From an uncultured bacterium (GTDB lineage Bacteria; Cyanobacteriota; Vampirovibrionia; Gastranaerophilales; Gastranaerophilaceae), in assembly GCA_902788345.1 (NCBI GenBank), contig CADAJP010000010.1, positions 782 through 64,781 of the forward strand: 64,000 bases of DNA, written 5' to 3'. Below the pieces are notes generated by a model. It saw only the letters and a program-made list of their open reading frames with translations. It was not told the DNA's origin and searched no databases. The position numbers and the translations under genes are program-made. Below, in pieces: positions 8,388-17,976 of this stretch (positions within the stretch are counted from its first letter, which is position 1; each line of letters begins with the position of its first letter).

Positions 8388-9719
8388 ATGAAAATAGCTT
8401 TTTTACCGATAGATAACAGACCTGTATGCTATACTCTGCCAAAACTTCTTGCGGGAATAGATGACAGCATTGAATTTAGCATCCCGCCAAGAGAGTTATT
8501 GGGGGATTTAAACAAATCGGCAAATGTTGATGAGTTATTTAATTGGCTTGAAAATTTACCCCCTCAGGATAAAATTATTCTTTCACTTGATACAATTGCT
8601 TACGGTGGTTTGATACCATCTCGAAGATGCCCGCAGTCTTTTGATGAAATTAAAGAACGAATTTTTAAATTAAAGGAAATTCTAAAGAAAAAAGATTGTG
8701 AAATTTACGCATTTTCAAGCATAATGCGAATTTCAAATAACAATTTCAACATTGAAGAAAAAGAATACTGGAAAGATTTTGGCAAAAAAATATTTGAGTA
8801 TTCTTACAATTTCCATAAAAACGGAAAAACCCAAACAGATGTTCCGCAAGAAATTTTGAAAGATTACCTCGAAACAAGAAAACGCAATTTTGAAATAAAT
8901 AAAATATACTTAGAATGGCAAAAAGAAGGATTTTTCAACACTTTAATATTTTCAAAAGATGACTGTGCAGAATATGGTTTAAATGTAAAAGAAGCTCAAG
9001 AGTTAGAAAAACTCGGAGGATTTACGAAAACAGGAGCGGATGAAATACCTTTGAGCCTGCTTTCACGTGCAATAAACGGCAAAATTAAAATTTGTCCGAT
9101 ATTTTTAGAACCTGAATATAAACATCTTATATCTAACTACGAAGATGTTTCAATAGAGCAATCGGTCAAAGGCCAAATTGAGCTTGCAAATTGTGAAATT
9201 ACACAGGAAAAAGACGCCGATATTATTCTTTTTATCAATAATTTCAAAAAGCATCAGGGCGAAATTGTTATGGGAGTTGATACAGAAAGTTTTAACAGAG
9301 AATTTGTCACTCCTGATAAGCCCTATATGATTGCAGATGTGAGATTTGCAAACGGTTCAGATAATAATTTTGTTAAGACTTTTTTTGAAAACAAAATTTA
9401 TGATAAAAATTTTTACGGTTACAGTGCATGGAACACAAGTGCAAACACGCTTGGGAGTTTAATTTGCGCAGCAAAAATAAAATTCCTTGCTTTAAAATAT
9501 AACAAAGAAAATTTTGATAAACTGCAAATTACAAGATTATTAGATGATTGGGCATATCAGGCAAATGTAAGACAGATGTTAAAAACACCTGATACAAATG
9601 AACTGACACTTTTAATGAAGAATTATGAACAAATCGTATCAAATGCTTTGAATACGAATATAAACGTAAAATATTCATATCCATGGAACAGATTATTTGA
9701 GGTGGAAATTTGGACATAA
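8388..9719 (+). CDS. DUF4127 family protein
   Basis: 443 residues, cytoplasmic, no signal peptide. The opening MKIAFLPIDNRPVCY and the blocks IPPRELLGDLNK and SLDTIAYGGLIPSR are typical of DUF4127, a family without an assigned biochemical function. The late segment DVRFANGSDN and YSAWNTSANTLG complete the family pattern. Likely cotranscribed with the upstream dehydrogenase, and overlapping mntP by 10 nt. The repeated conserved Asp/Asn/Arg blocks suggest an enzyme, but I cannot name the reaction. Confidence 0.85.
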   Translation: MKIAFLPIDNRPVCYTLPKLLAGIDDSIEFSIPPRELLGDLNKSANVDELFNWLENLPPQDKIILSLDTIAYGGLIPSRRCPQSFDEIKERIFKLKEILKKKDCEIYAFSSIMRISNNNFNIEEKEYWKDFGKKIFEYSYNFHKNGKTQTDVPQEILKDYLETRKRNFEINKIYLEWQKEGFFNTLIFSKDDCAEYGLNVKEAQELEKLGGFTKTGADEIPLSLLSRAINGKIKICPIFLEPEYKHLISNYEDVSIEQSVKGQIELANCEITQEKDADIILFINNFKKHQGEIVMGVDTESFNREFVTPDKPYMIADVRFANGSDNNFVKTFFENKIYDKNFYGYSAWNTSANTLGSLICAAKIKFLALKYNKENFDKLQITRLLDDWAYQANVRQMLKTPDTNELTLLMKNYEQIVSNALNTNINVKYSYPWNRLFEVEIWT

Positions 9720-10258
9720 TTGAGCTTATTATACTTGCGGCAGCACTAGGAATAGACTGCTTTATAGTTTCTTTTTCACAAGGCCTGATATTCAGAACAC
9801 AAAGAAAAATTAATTCATTAAAATTGGCACTCACAATGGGCCTATTTCAAGGATTTATGCCGATTATAGGATATGTTGCAACCGATAAAATATCCAAATT
9901 CGTTATGCCATATTCTAAATGGATAGTATTCACTTTGTTCTTCATATTAGGCTTGCACTTTATATCAGACGCTTTTTCAAAAGACAAAGAAGAACAAATT
10001 CAATGTATCGGAATAAAATGCCTTATAACATTAGGAATTGCAACAAGTATAGATGCTCTTATTTCCGGCGTACCACTCAAACTAACTTCTACAAACCTGA
10101 CTTTGTCGTGTGTATTGATTTGTCTTGCATCATTTATTATGGCAATTGGCGGATTTTGGAGCAGCAGTATAATGAAAAATATACCTTCGAAATATCTGCA
10201 AATCACAGGCGGTCTGCTCCTAATCGGACTTGCATTAAAATCTTTTTTTATACCCTAA
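9710..10258 (+). CDS. mntP: MntP-like manganese efflux pump
   Basis: 182 residues with six hydrophobic helices, matching the MntP (DUF204) architecture. The two half-repeats carry the metal-site motifs ALGIDCFIVSFSQG (about 12-25) and GIATSIDALISGV (about 113-125). The final helix is GGLLLIGLALKSF. The start is TTG at 9710 with GAGG about 7 nt upstream, overlapping the DUF4127 end, so translation is probably coupled. No yybP-ykoY riboswitch is visible upstream. Its 3' end overlaps the convergent TrmB-like gene by 4 nt. Confidence 0.85.
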   Translation: MDIIELIILAAALGIDCFIVSFSQGLIFRTQRKINSLKLALTMGLFQGFMPIIGYVATDKISKFVMPYSKWIVFTLFFILGLHFISDAFSKDKEEQIQCIGIKCLITLGIATSIDALISGVPLKLTSTNLTLSCVLICLASFIMAIGGFWSSSIMKNIPSKYLQITGGLLLIGLALKSFFIP

Positions 10259-11055
10259 TGAATATTATATTTTGTATCTTTTGAAAGCAGTTTTGTTTTT
10301 AATCTTTTAAAACCTGCCCCATAGAAATATTTCAGCTGTTCAGGGAAGTTTAAACCAACATCGAGCAAATACATATCATGAACAATAAATTCTTTTAGTA
10401 AAAAAGCAACATCTCTGTTTTTTGTCCATACAACACCAACTGACATACGACCGAACAAACATTCTTCGGAATCGGCCAGCAAATATATCAGCCTGCTGTT
10501 TGTAGAATTTTCCAGCTCTTTCCCGCCCGAATGCTGATATACAAGAGCATAATTTGTTTTTATATCACCGTATGCAACCAGTTTTATATCAACATCCCGT
10601 TCATAAGCTTCCTTTATCTCGTTTTCTATAAGCTTATATTCTTCATTCCAGATTTCAATATATAAGGAATGTTTTGCCCCCTTAATTATTTCTTTAATCT
10701 TATTTAAAATATTTTCATAACCTGCAATATTGTGCAACGGAACATTATAATCTTCTTTTACATTAGGAAGTTTCTTTTCGAGATAATCAAGAGTAGATGT
10801 AATGCTTCGTCTAAATCTTTTTGTAAGTTCTTTTGGGGGAATAGGGGTGAACCTTTGCGGTTTTTGATCATCTGCAATAACTATATCTTCACTTGCAAGA
10901 GATTTTAAAGCATCATAGGCTCTTGATTGGGGTATGTCGGCATTTTGAGAAACTTCATATCCGGTTGCAGGATATTTTTTTAGTAAAGCAATATAAACCT
11001 TGCTTTCATAAGAATTTAAGCCTAATTTCTTTAACTCTTCAACAACATCCTTCAT
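10255..11055 (-). CDS. TrmB-family transcriptional regulator
   Basis: 266 residues from the ATG at 11053-11055; a TTG start at 11097 is possible but less likely. An N-terminal winged helix-turn-helix (about 1-70: LGLNSYESKVYIALLKKYP, SQNADIPQSRAYDALKSL) is followed by a coiled-coil linker and a PLD-like effector domain (SLYIEIWNEEYKL). TrmB proteins sense sugars and control sugar uptake and metabolism. Adjacency to the solute-binding protein operon suggests it regulates those genes (inference). No good SD precedes the ATG. Confidence 0.82.
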   Translation of the reverse strand: MKDVVEELKKLGLNSYESKVYIALLKKYPATGYEVSQNADIPQSRAYDALKSLASEDIVIADDQKPQRFTPIPPKELTKRFRRSITSTLDYLEKKLPNVKEDYNVPLHNIAGYENILNKIKEIIKGAKHSLYIEIWNEEYKLIENEIKEAYERDVDIKLVAYGDIKTNYALVYQHSGGKELENSTNSRLIYLLADSEECLFGRMSVGVVWTKNRDVAFLLKEFIVHDMYLLDVGLNFPEQLKYFYGAGFKRLKTKLLSKDTKYNIH

Positions 11056-11100
11056 AATTAAAAATTTTAGCAGATTTTCACCCTTAATACAACCCAAAAT

Positions 11101-11140
11101 GTAAAGAACTTATTACCGTATTCCCCTATTTCCTTATTCC
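11101..11140 (+). repeat. Octamer tandem repeat upstream of secA
   Basis: The head GTAAAGAACTTATT is followed by four 8-bp units (CTTATTAC, CGTATTCC, CCTATTTC, CTTATTCC). The array ends just before the -35 of the proposed secA promoter. The head is shared with the array at 31090-31153. Confidence 0.7.
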
Positions 11141-11143
11141 TTT

Positions 11144-11173
11144 TTGCTATGTTCATGATATTATTTTTATATA
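11144..11173 (+). promoter_or_regulatory. Putative secA promoter
   Basis: TTGCTA (11144-11149), 18 nt spacer, TATATA (11168-11173), 24 nt before the secA ATG, which has GGAGAGG as SD. Confidence 0.45.
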
Positions 11174-11197
11174 GAAAAACTTGGAGAGGTATAATTA

Positions 11198-13849
11198 ATG
11201 AATTGGTTATTAAAACTACTTGGCGACCCAAATGAAAAAAAAATAAAAGCAATAATGGGTGTTATTGACCATATAAACGAATTAGAGCCGGAATTTGCCG
11301 CAATGACAGATGAACAGCTTCGTGCAAAGACTGATGAATTTAAAGAAATACTGTCAAAGCGTCCTCATTCAAATAATTTTAAAGAAGATTTAAAACTTGA
11401 AAAAGAAGCACTAGATAAGATTTTACCGGAAGCATTTGCAACCGTAAGAGAAGCCGGCAAACGTGTATTGAACATGCGCCATTTTGATGTTCAGCTCATA
11501 GGCGGATATTTCTTACATAACGGTCATATCGCAGAAATGAGAACAGGTGAAGGTAAAACTCTTGTAGCGACACTTCCGGCATACCTTAATGCCTTAACAG
11601 GAAAAGGTGTTCACGTAATCACGGTAAATGATTACCTTGCAAAGCGTGACAGCGAATGGATGGGAAAAATTTATAATTTTCTCGGTTTAAGCGTTGGTGT
11701 TGTTCTTTCAAACGGAGATTTGGCAAGAGATTTTAATGTTAAATATGATGCATACAGATGCGATATTACATACGGAACAAATAATGAATTTGGATTTGAT
11801 TACTTAAGAGATAATATGGCTACAAGTGAAGACATGCTTGTTCAAAGACCTTTTCATTATGCAATCATAGACGAAGTTGACAGTATTTTGATAGATGAAG
11901 CTCGTACACCGTTAATTATCAGCGGACGCCTGACGCAATCTGAAGAAACCTACAGAACAATGGCTAAAATTGCTCCGCAATTAAAAAAAGAAACAGATTA
12001 TACTGTTGATGAAAAAAATAAAAATGTAATTCTTACAGAAGAAGGTATTGACCACGCACAAGAACTTATCGGTGTTAAAGATTTGTTTGACATAAATACA
12101 AATTATGCACACCATCTTTTGCAGGCACTTAAAGCTAAAGAATTATTCATAAAAGACACTGATTATGTTGTCAAAGACGGTGAAGTTATGATTGTCGATG
12201 AATTTACCGGTCGTATAATGGAAGGTCGCCGTTGGTCAGACGGATTGCATCAGGCTATAGAAGCAAAAGAAGAAGTGGAAATTCAGGATGAAACACAGAC
12301 TCTTGCAAGTATTACCTTCCAGAATTTATTTAGGCTATACCCTAAATTGTCAGGTATGACAGGTACTGCTATGACAGAAGAAGCGGAATTCGGGAAAATT
12401 TATAACCTTGAAGTTACATCAATTCCGACAAATAAACCTGATAACAGAATAGATTATCCTGATGTCATTTATAAAACAGAAGTTCAGAAATACCTTTCGG
12501 TAATTGACGATATCATTGCGCAACACAAACTTGGGCGTCCGGTACTTGTAGGAACGGTAAGTATTGAAAAATCAGAATACCTATCAAGTCTGTTAAAACA
12601 AAGAGGTATAAAACATAATGTACTGAATGCAAAACACCACGAAAAAGAAGCACATATTATCGCTCAGGCAGGTCGGTTTGGAGCTGTAACAATCGCAACA
12701 AACATGGCAGGTCGCGGTACGGATATTCTGCTTGGCGGTAATGCCGAATATCTTGCAAAGGCTAATCTTGAAGAAGCAGGCATTTATGAAAACATGCCAA
12801 ATTATGAAATACTTAAAAATGAAGCTCTTGAGAATGCAAGGCAAATAACAGAATATGAACACTCTCAAGTTGTTGCAGCAGGCGGACTCCATGTTATCGG
12901 TACAGAAAGACACGAATCAAGACGTATTGATAACCAGTTAAGAGGTCGTGCAGCCCGTCAGGGTGACCCGGGTTCAACAAGATTTTTCTTATCATTAGAA
13001 GATAACCTTATGAGGATATTTGGCGGAGATGCTATTAAAAACCTGATGACAATGCTTAATTTACCGGAAAATACTGCTATTGATCATCCTATGATAACAA
13101 AAAGAATTCAATCCGCTCAAAAAAGAGTTGAAACATACCATTTTGATGCTAGAAAACAAGTTCTTGATTACGATGATGTTATAAACATTCAGCGTGAAAA
13201 ATTCTATCGTCAGAGAAAAAAAGTTCTGCACGGAGTAGGGCTTTATGCTGATATTATTTATATGATGGAGCAAGAAGTTGATCGTATTATGAGAAGCTAT
13301 ATTTCACCGGAACAAAAAGTGGAAGAATACATATACGAAGACTTACAGACAATGATTAAAGAAATACATTCCACAGTACCTCAACTTGCATCCGTTTTGG
13401 AAGTAAAAGATATCCAAAATATGAGATTTGAGCCAATGTACAATAAAATCAAAGATTTTGTTCTGCAGGCATACAAAGACCACGAAATAGAAATCATAGA
13501 TTTTTATAACAAAGTTATTGCCGAATACGGCGGGGGTGATGAATCTGAAAAACAGGAAGCTTTCAGCGACAATAACGTAGTAAGGCAGCTTGAAAAAGAT
13601 GTTTTGTTAAAAGTCGTTGATGCAAAATGGATAGACCACCTTACAAATATAAGAATGTTACAGGATAGCATCGGGTTAAGAGCATACGGGCAAAAAGATC
13701 CGCTAATTGAATATAAAAAAGAATCTTTTGATTTATTTAACAAAATGATGTTTGAGATACAGTCTGACACAGTAAAACATTTGTTCAGAACTCGTTTTGG
13801 GGTACAAATTGTAAATCCTGACGGAAATTCAGAACAAACAACATTATAA
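11198..13849 (+). CDS. secA: Preprotein translocase ATPase SecA
   Basis: 883 residues; the motor that pushes Sec substrates through SecYEG. Walker A GEGKT at 117-121, DEAD-like IDEVDSILIDEARTP near 220-235, preprotein cross-linking domain, helicase motifs GTVSIEKSE, TNMAGRGTDILLGG and RRIDNQLRGRAARQGD, and the helical scaffold (DARKQVLDYDDVINIQRE) follow in order. The C-terminus ends at IVNPDGNSEQTTL without the Cys-rich zinc tail that binds SecB in proteobacteria. It stands alone with a strong terminator behind it. Confidence 0.97.
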   Translation: MNWLLKLLGDPNEKKIKAIMGVIDHINELEPEFAAMTDEQLRAKTDEFKEILSKRPHSNNFKEDLKLEKEALDKILPEAFATVREAGKRVLNMRHFDVQLIGGYFLHNGHIAEMRTGEGKTLVATLPAYLNALTGKGVHVITVNDYLAKRDSEWMGKIYNFLGLSVGVVLSNGDLARDFNVKYDAYRCDITYGTNNEFGFDYLRDNMATSEDMLVQRPFHYAIIDEVDSILIDEARTPLIISGRLTQSEETYRTMAKIAPQLKKETDYTVDEKNKNVILTEEGIDHAQELIGVKDLFDINTNYAHHLLQALKAKELFIKDTDYVVKDGEVMIVDEFTGRIMEGRRWSDGLHQAIEAKEEVEIQDETQTLASITFQNLFRLYPKLSGMTGTAMTEEAEFGKIYNLEVTSIPTNKPDNRIDYPDVIYKTEVQKYLSVIDDIIAQHKLGRPVLVGTVSIEKSEYLSSLLKQRGIKHNVLNAKHHEKEAHIIAQAGRFGAVTIATNMAGRGTDILLGGNAEYLAKANLEEAGIYENMPNYEILKNEALENARQITEYEHSQVVAAGGLHVIGTERHESRRIDNQLRGRAARQGDPGSTRFFLSLEDNLMRIFGGDAIKNLMTMLNLPENTAIDHPMITKRIQSAQKRVETYHFDARKQVLDYDDVINIQREKFYRQRKKVLHGVGLYADIIYMMEQEVDRIMRSYISPEQKVEEYIYEDLQTMIKEIHSTVPQLASVLEVKDIQNMRFEPMYNKIKDFVLQAYKDHEIEIIDFYNKVIAEYGGGDESEKQEAFSDNNVVRQLEKDVLLKVVDAKWIDHLTNIRMLQDSIGLRAYGQKDPLIEYKKESFDLFNKMMFEIQSDTVKHLFRTRFGVQIVNPDGNSEQTTL

Positions 13850-13852
13850 ACA

Positions 13853-13884
13853 TTAAAAAAGCCCTTCGATAAGGGCTTTTTTAA
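13853..13884. terminator. Bidirectional terminator between secA and M16 gene
   Basis: Perfect 14-bp arms TTAAAAAAGCCCTT / AAGGGCTTTTTTAA with the tetraloop CGAT. It serves two convergent genes. Confidence 0.9.
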
Positions 13885-13905
13885 TACTTAAATTTACAAA
13901 TTCAA

Positions 13906-15126
13906 CTATTCAGGCTTTATTATAGACAAAACGTATTTGTCGTCTGCAAAATACTTTTGAGCACATCTTAAAACATCATCCGGAGTAACATTTTGGATTT
14001 GCTGCTTCACATTTTCAATATAATTAAAGCCTAAACCCAAAACATCATATTTTGCAAAATTACAAGCCTGCTGAATGTTTGTTTCTTCTAAAAATTCATA
14101 TTTACCGATTATATTAGTTTTTGCATTATCCAATTCTTCTTCTGAAACAGGATATGTCTTAATCTTTTGGATTTCTTCGTCAAAACCTTTGAGGCAGGTT
14201 TCAATATTTTGCGGAGCTGTCGCAATATAAATCATGAAATTACCAACCAATTTATAGGTTTCATAAGAACTTCTTACAACATAAGCAAGACCTTTCTTAT
14301 CCCTTAATTCCTGAAATAATCTTGATGATAGCCCACAAGCACCAAGCATAATGTTAAGCAGAATAATAGCCGGATAATCAGCATCTCCACATGTTGGAAC
14401 AAGCCACCCTTTTATTATATGAGCCTGATTAATATTCGGCTTTGTATTATCTGCATTCTTAACTTCATTCAATTCAGGAGTAACGATGCGGAAATTACTT
14501 GCGGTTGCAACGGGCAATCTGCCTATTGTTTTTTCAACCTGAGGCAAAACATCTTCCAGCGGCAATGCTCCTACAAGTGCCAAACTCTTTTTACTGTTAT
14601 TCACAATGTAATAAAAAGCATCTATTACATCCTCTTTTGTAACATTTTTGATATTTTCTAAAATTTTTACCAAGGAATTACCGTAATAATGATTTTCAAA
14701 CAACTTACGGTAATACGCATCCATTACAGTCGTACGAGGAGAATCAAGCTCTGCTGTAATCTCACCAATGAGCTTTCGTCTTTCTTTTTCAAATTCTTTG
14801 AAAGTAGAATTTTTCAGAATATCATCCGTTAATTCCAATGCCTTGGAAAAATCTTCATTGAGGCAAATAAACTTTATACGCAGATAATTAGGAAACAATT
14901 CACTTGAAAAATCTATTGCATATTTTTCAAACTCATTTGCAAGTTCTTCAGAATTACGATTCTTTGTTCCCTGCAATAAAAGTCTTGCCATCAAAGTATA
15001 AATACCCGCTGTTTTTTCTGCCTGATTTATGGAAAAATTAAGGCATAAAGCAAATCTTGGGGTGTTTTCATTATGTTTATAAATAAAATCAATATTATTC
15101 TTTAATTTTGCAATTTGTTTAACCAT
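13906..15126 (-). CDS. M16-family peptidase-like protein lacking the zinc motif
   Basis: 406 residues from the ATG at 15124-15126 (GAGG 5 nt upstream). Two M16 half-domains are recognisable; the second carries GLSSRLFQELRDKKGLAY and the YETY block. In active members the first half has HxxEH (HFLEHxxFxGT). The equivalent position here (about 43-54) reads YTLMARLLLQGT, so no zinc ligands are present. In many bacteria M16 proteins work as a pair of an active and an inactive subunit, and this is the inactive type. The HxxEH partner is not in the window. Confidence 0.88.
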   Translation of the reverse strand: MVKQIAKLKNNIDFIYKHNENTPRFALCLNFSINQAEKTAGIYTLMARLLLQGTKNRNSEELANEFEKYAIDFSSELFPNYLRIKFICLNEDFSKALELTDDILKNSTFKEFEKERRKLIGEITAELDSPRTTVMDAYYRKLFENHYYGNSLVKILENIKNVTKEDVIDAFYYIVNNSKKSLALVGALPLEDVLPQVEKTIGRLPVATASNFRIVTPELNEVKNADNTKPNINQAHIIKGWLVPTCGDADYPAIILLNIMLGACGLSSRLFQELRDKKGLAYVVRSSYETYKLVGNFMIYIATAPQNIETCLKGFDEEIQKIKTYPVSEEELDNAKTNIIGKYEFLEETNIQQACNFAKYDVLGLGFNYIENVKQQIQNVTPDDVLRCAQKYFADDKYVLSIIKPE

Positions 15127-15184
15127 AAAATCCTCACTACATAATGATTTTAGCACAAGCATTTACAAAAGACAATTTTGTAAA

Positions 15185-16168
15185 CTAACTGCCTATCTCA
15201 ATATATGCTTTTAAAATTTTATTTGAAACAGTATCATTAATAGCTTTTTGCACATTATCAAGAGAATAGTAATCAGACAACCCTTTTACTTTGACAGCAT
15301 TATTTTTTAGTAAATTAAGAGAAATCTTTAAATCCTCTTTTGACGGAGAATAACTGCCCAAAACGGTAAGTTCTCTATAGTATATTTCATTATTCGCATA
15401 ACCGAAATTCTGCGGAGTTGAAGAAAATACCAAAATTTTACCGCCATCTCTTACATATTTTAGTGCTGTTGCGATTGCATTATCTGAACCTGATGTCATA
15501 AAAACACAGTCCGCTTTTATACTTTCACAAAGCTCATTAACACAAAATGCCTCTATTCCAAAACTTTTGAGAAGATTTACTCTTGATGAAATCAAATCGC
15601 ACCCGATAACATTCATACCAAAAGCCTTCAATCCTTGTGCCATCAAAATGCCGACAGACCCAAGACCAATAACCAATACTGTTGAATTTTCAGATAAAGA
15701 TGCTCGTCTTATCGCTCTTATACAGCAAGCAAGAGGTTCGTAAAAAGCAGCCTCATCATTAGATAAATTATCAGGCTTTAAATAAGCAACATTTTGCAAA
15801 TGCTCCTCTGAAACAAATACATACTCACTAAATCCGCCGGGTTTTAGATTTGTTTCTTTGAAATGCCTGCACATAGAAACATTGCCATTTTTACAATATT
15901 CACACTTCCCGCAATTGATATGGTGGGAAGTCACTATCACATCACCAACACAAAAATCGGTATCTGAATCAATTTCAACTATTTTTGCAACAATTTCGTG
16001 TCCCAAAACAGTACCATCTTTAGCAAGATTATGAGATAGCTTAACAATATCAGAACCACATAACCCGCACCCGAGAACCTTGCAAATTGCACCTTTACGA
16101 TTTGCCAAAGTTTCTTTATCTGATTCTTTTATAACTAATATGCCATTTTCAACCTGTGCAGTTTTCAT
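15185..16168 (-). CDS. Zinc-dependent dehydrogenase (sorbitol/threonine DH-like)
   Basis: 327 residues. Catalytic zinc ligands sit in GCGLCGSDIVKL and VLGHEIV, with YEPLACC further on. The four structural-zinc cysteines are in CGKCEYCKNGNVSMC (about 89-103). The NAD-binding glycine motif is VIGLGSVGILMAQG near 165. Such enzymes oxidise polyols or amino-acid alcohols; the exact substrate is unknown. It shares only the general fold with the dehydrogenase at 7.4 kb. It lies 58 bases upstream of the M16 gene on the same strand. Confidence 0.88.
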   Translation of the reverse strand: MKTAQVENGILVIKESDKETLANRKGAICKVLGCGLCGSDIVKLSHNLAKDGTVLGHEIVAKIVEIDSDTDFCVGDVIVTSHHINCGKCEYCKNGNVSMCRHFKETNLKPGGFSEYVFVSEEHLQNVAYLKPDNLSNDEAAFYEPLACCIRAIRRASLSENSTVLVIGLGSVGILMAQGLKAFGMNVIGCDLISSRVNLLKSFGIEAFCVNELCESIKADCVFMTSGSDNAIATALKYVRDGGKILVFSSTPQNFGYANNEIYYRELTVLGSYSPSKEDLKISLNLLKNNAVKVKGLSDYYSLDNVQKAINDTVSNKILKAYIEIGS

Positions 16169-16200
16169 AATAACCTCTCCTACAAGACTATTTTAGCATA

Positions 16201-16237
16201 AAAAAGTACCCCTGACACAAATTCAGGAGTACTTTTT
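16201..16237 (-). terminator. Terminator downstream of tuf
   Basis: AAAAAGTACCCCTGA and TCAGGAGTACTTTTT form a 15-bp stem with one mismatch and a 7-nt loop, ending the tuf transcript on the minus strand. Confidence 0.85.
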
Positions 16238-16256
16238 AAATTATAAATTAAAATTA

Positions 16257-17465
16257 TTATTCAATAATTTTATCTACAACGCCGGCACCAACGGTTCTGC
16301 CACCTTCACGGATAGCAAATCTCATACCTTCTTCGATAGCTACAGGGTTAATCAATGTAACTTCCATAACTACGTTATCACCAGGCATTACCATTTGACC
16401 GTCAAATTTGATTTCACCTGTTACGTCAGTTGTTCTGATGTAGAACTGAGGTCTGTAACCAGGGAAGAATGGAGTATGACGACCACCTTCATCCTTAGTT
16501 AAAACGTAAACGTTAGCTGTGAAATGAGTGTGTGGGTGGATTGAACCAGGTTTACATAAAACTTGACCACGTTGGATTTCAGTTTTATCAATACCACGAA
16601 GCAATGCACCAATGTTGTCACCTGCTTGACCTTGGTCAAGAGATTTTCTGAACATTTCAACACCTGTAACAGTTGTTTTCTTAGTTTCGCCTAAACCAAC
16701 TAATTCAACTTCGTCACCAACTTTAACAACACCACGTTCTACTCTACCTGTAGCAACTGTACCACGACCTGTGATAGAGAATACGTCTTCAACAGGCATC
16801 AAGAACGGTTTGTCTAAATCACGTTCAGGAGTTGGGAAGTAAGAATCGATAGCATCCATCAATTCCCAAATCTTATCAACCCATTTATCTTCGCCTCTTT
16901 GAATTTTAGGATTAGCTTGAACAGCTTCTAAAGCTTTTAAAGCTGAACCATGAACGAACGGAATGTTATCTCCGTCAAATTCATAAGAAGAAAGAAGTTC
17001 TCTTACTTCCATTTCAACTAATTCTAACAATTCAGGGTCGTCAACCATGTCGCATTTATTTAAGAATACGACTAAGTTAGGAACACCAACCTGTCTAGCT
17101 AACAAGATGTGTTCACGAGTCTGAGGCATTGCACCGTCAGTAGCTGCAACAACAAGAATAGCACCGTCCATCTGAGCAGCACCTGTGATCATGTTTTTAA
17201 CATAGTCAGCGTGGCCTGGGCAGTCAACGTGTGCATAGTGTCTTGCATCTGTTTCATATTCAACGTGAGCTGTAGCGATGGTTATACCACGAGCTCTTTC
17301 TTCTGGAGCAGCGTCAATTTCATCAAATTTCTTTGCGTCTGCTTTACCAGCTGCAGCCATAACACCTGTAATAGCTGCTGTTAATGTAGTTTTACCGTGG
17401 TCAACGTGGCCGATTGTACCTACGTTAACGTGCGGTTTCGTACGTTCATACTTTTCACGTGCCAT
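16257..17465 (-). CDS. tuf: Elongation factor Tu
   Basis: 402 residues; GTP-dependent delivery of aminoacyl-tRNA to the ribosome. G1 [10 protein letters not shown] (about 18-27), effector region with [15 protein letters not shown]3 DCPGH (about 81), G4 NKCD (about 136) and the C-terminal barrels ([32 protein letters not shown]) are complete. AAGGAG precedes the ATG. The gene is monocistronic, with its own promoter and terminator, and is not beside fusA or rpsL/rpsG as in many genomes. Codon choice is strongly biased, as expected for high expression. Confidence 0.98.
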   Translation of the reverse strand: MAREKYERTKPHVNVGTIGHVDHGKTTLTAAITGVMAAAGKADAKKFDEIDAAPEERARGITIATAHVEYETDARHYAHVDCPGHADYVKNMITGAAQMDGAILVVAATDGAMPQTREHILLARQVGVPNLVVFLNKCDMVDDPELLELVEMEVRELLSSYEFDGDNIPFVHGSALKALEAVQANPKIQRGEDKWVDKIWELMDAIDSYFPTPERDLDKPFLMPVEDVFSITGRGTVATGRVERGVVKVGDEVELVGLGETKKTTVTGVEMFRKSLDQGQAGDNIGALLRGIDKTEIQRGQVLCKPGSIHPHTHFTANVYVLTKDEGGRHTPFFPGYRPQFYIRTTDVTGEIKFDGQMVMPGDNVVMEVTLINPVAIEEGMRFAIREGGRTVGAGVVDKIIE

Positions 17466-17535
17466 TAGATTCGTCTCCTTTTTGTTTGTCTACTTATATA
17501 TCCTACTATAACTTAGTATTCAATAACACAATTAT

Positions 17536-17563
17536 ATTGTATCCGGTCATAAATATTTGTCAA
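17536..17563 (-). promoter_or_regulatory. tuf promoter
   Basis: On the minus strand a consensus TTGACA (17558-17563), a 16-nt spacer and TACAAT (17536-17541). This leaves a leader of about 60 nt before the tuf ATG. Confidence 0.8.
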
Positions 17564-17699
17564 GATTTTATGCAAATTTCAACTTTTTTAATAAGATGTA
17601 AAGTTTTGTAACAATATTTTTGATTTTGAGAAATTCTGTCATTAAAAAATACTTTATATATATGACAAGATATAACTATGGACATGGAGGAATTGTTCA

Positions 17700-17906
17700 A
17701 TGGGAGATTTAAGGATAGACAAAATAAAATATAATCCGTCTGACAGACCGGCAGAAGCATATACCAATAAACAGCAGGCAAAAAAGAAATTTCCGCCAAT
17801 ATTAGGTGGTTTTGAATCAGTTGTATTACCAAAAACAGGTTATATACCGTTTTCGAGTGATGCAGCTGCATCTACATCACATTCAACCGGTGCCGGCCGT
17901 ATATAG
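17700..17906 (+). CDS. Hypothetical protein, 68 residues
   Basis: Unknown. The ATG at 17700 has GGAGG 8-9 nt upstream. The protein is polar with a Lys-rich middle (NKQQAKKKFPPILGGFE) and a Ser/Ala/Gly-rich tail (SSDAAASTSHSTGAGRI), and no signal peptide or membrane helix. A strong terminator follows at 17930, so it is monocistronic. The upstream stretch ATACTTTATATATAT (17649-17663) recurs before the gene at 45679. Confidence 0.7.
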   Translation: MGDLRIDKIKYNPSDRPAEAYTNKQQAKKKFPPILGGFESVVLPKTGYIPFSSDAAASTSHSTGAGRI

Positions 17907-17929
17907 AGATTATTTAAAAATTAGAATAT

Positions 17930-17961
17930 AAATAGCCCCTATTAAAACAGGGGCTATTTTT
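17930..17961 (+). terminator. Rho-independent terminator
   Basis: AAATAGCCCCT / AGGGGCTATTT arms, 8-nt loop, T-run. It ends the 68-residue gene and lies directly against the next start. Confidence 0.88.
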
Positions 17962-17976
17962 GTGTATAATTTTGTT

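Noticed and set aside
9600-9710. yybP-ykoY manganese riboswitch before mntP
   Set aside because: mntP starts inside the end of the DUF4127 gene, leaving no untranslated leader, and no such fold is recognisable.
17109-17511. Open frames on the plus strand opposite tuf
   Set aside because: They are antisense to a highly conserved, codon-biased gene, lack SD sites and match nothing.
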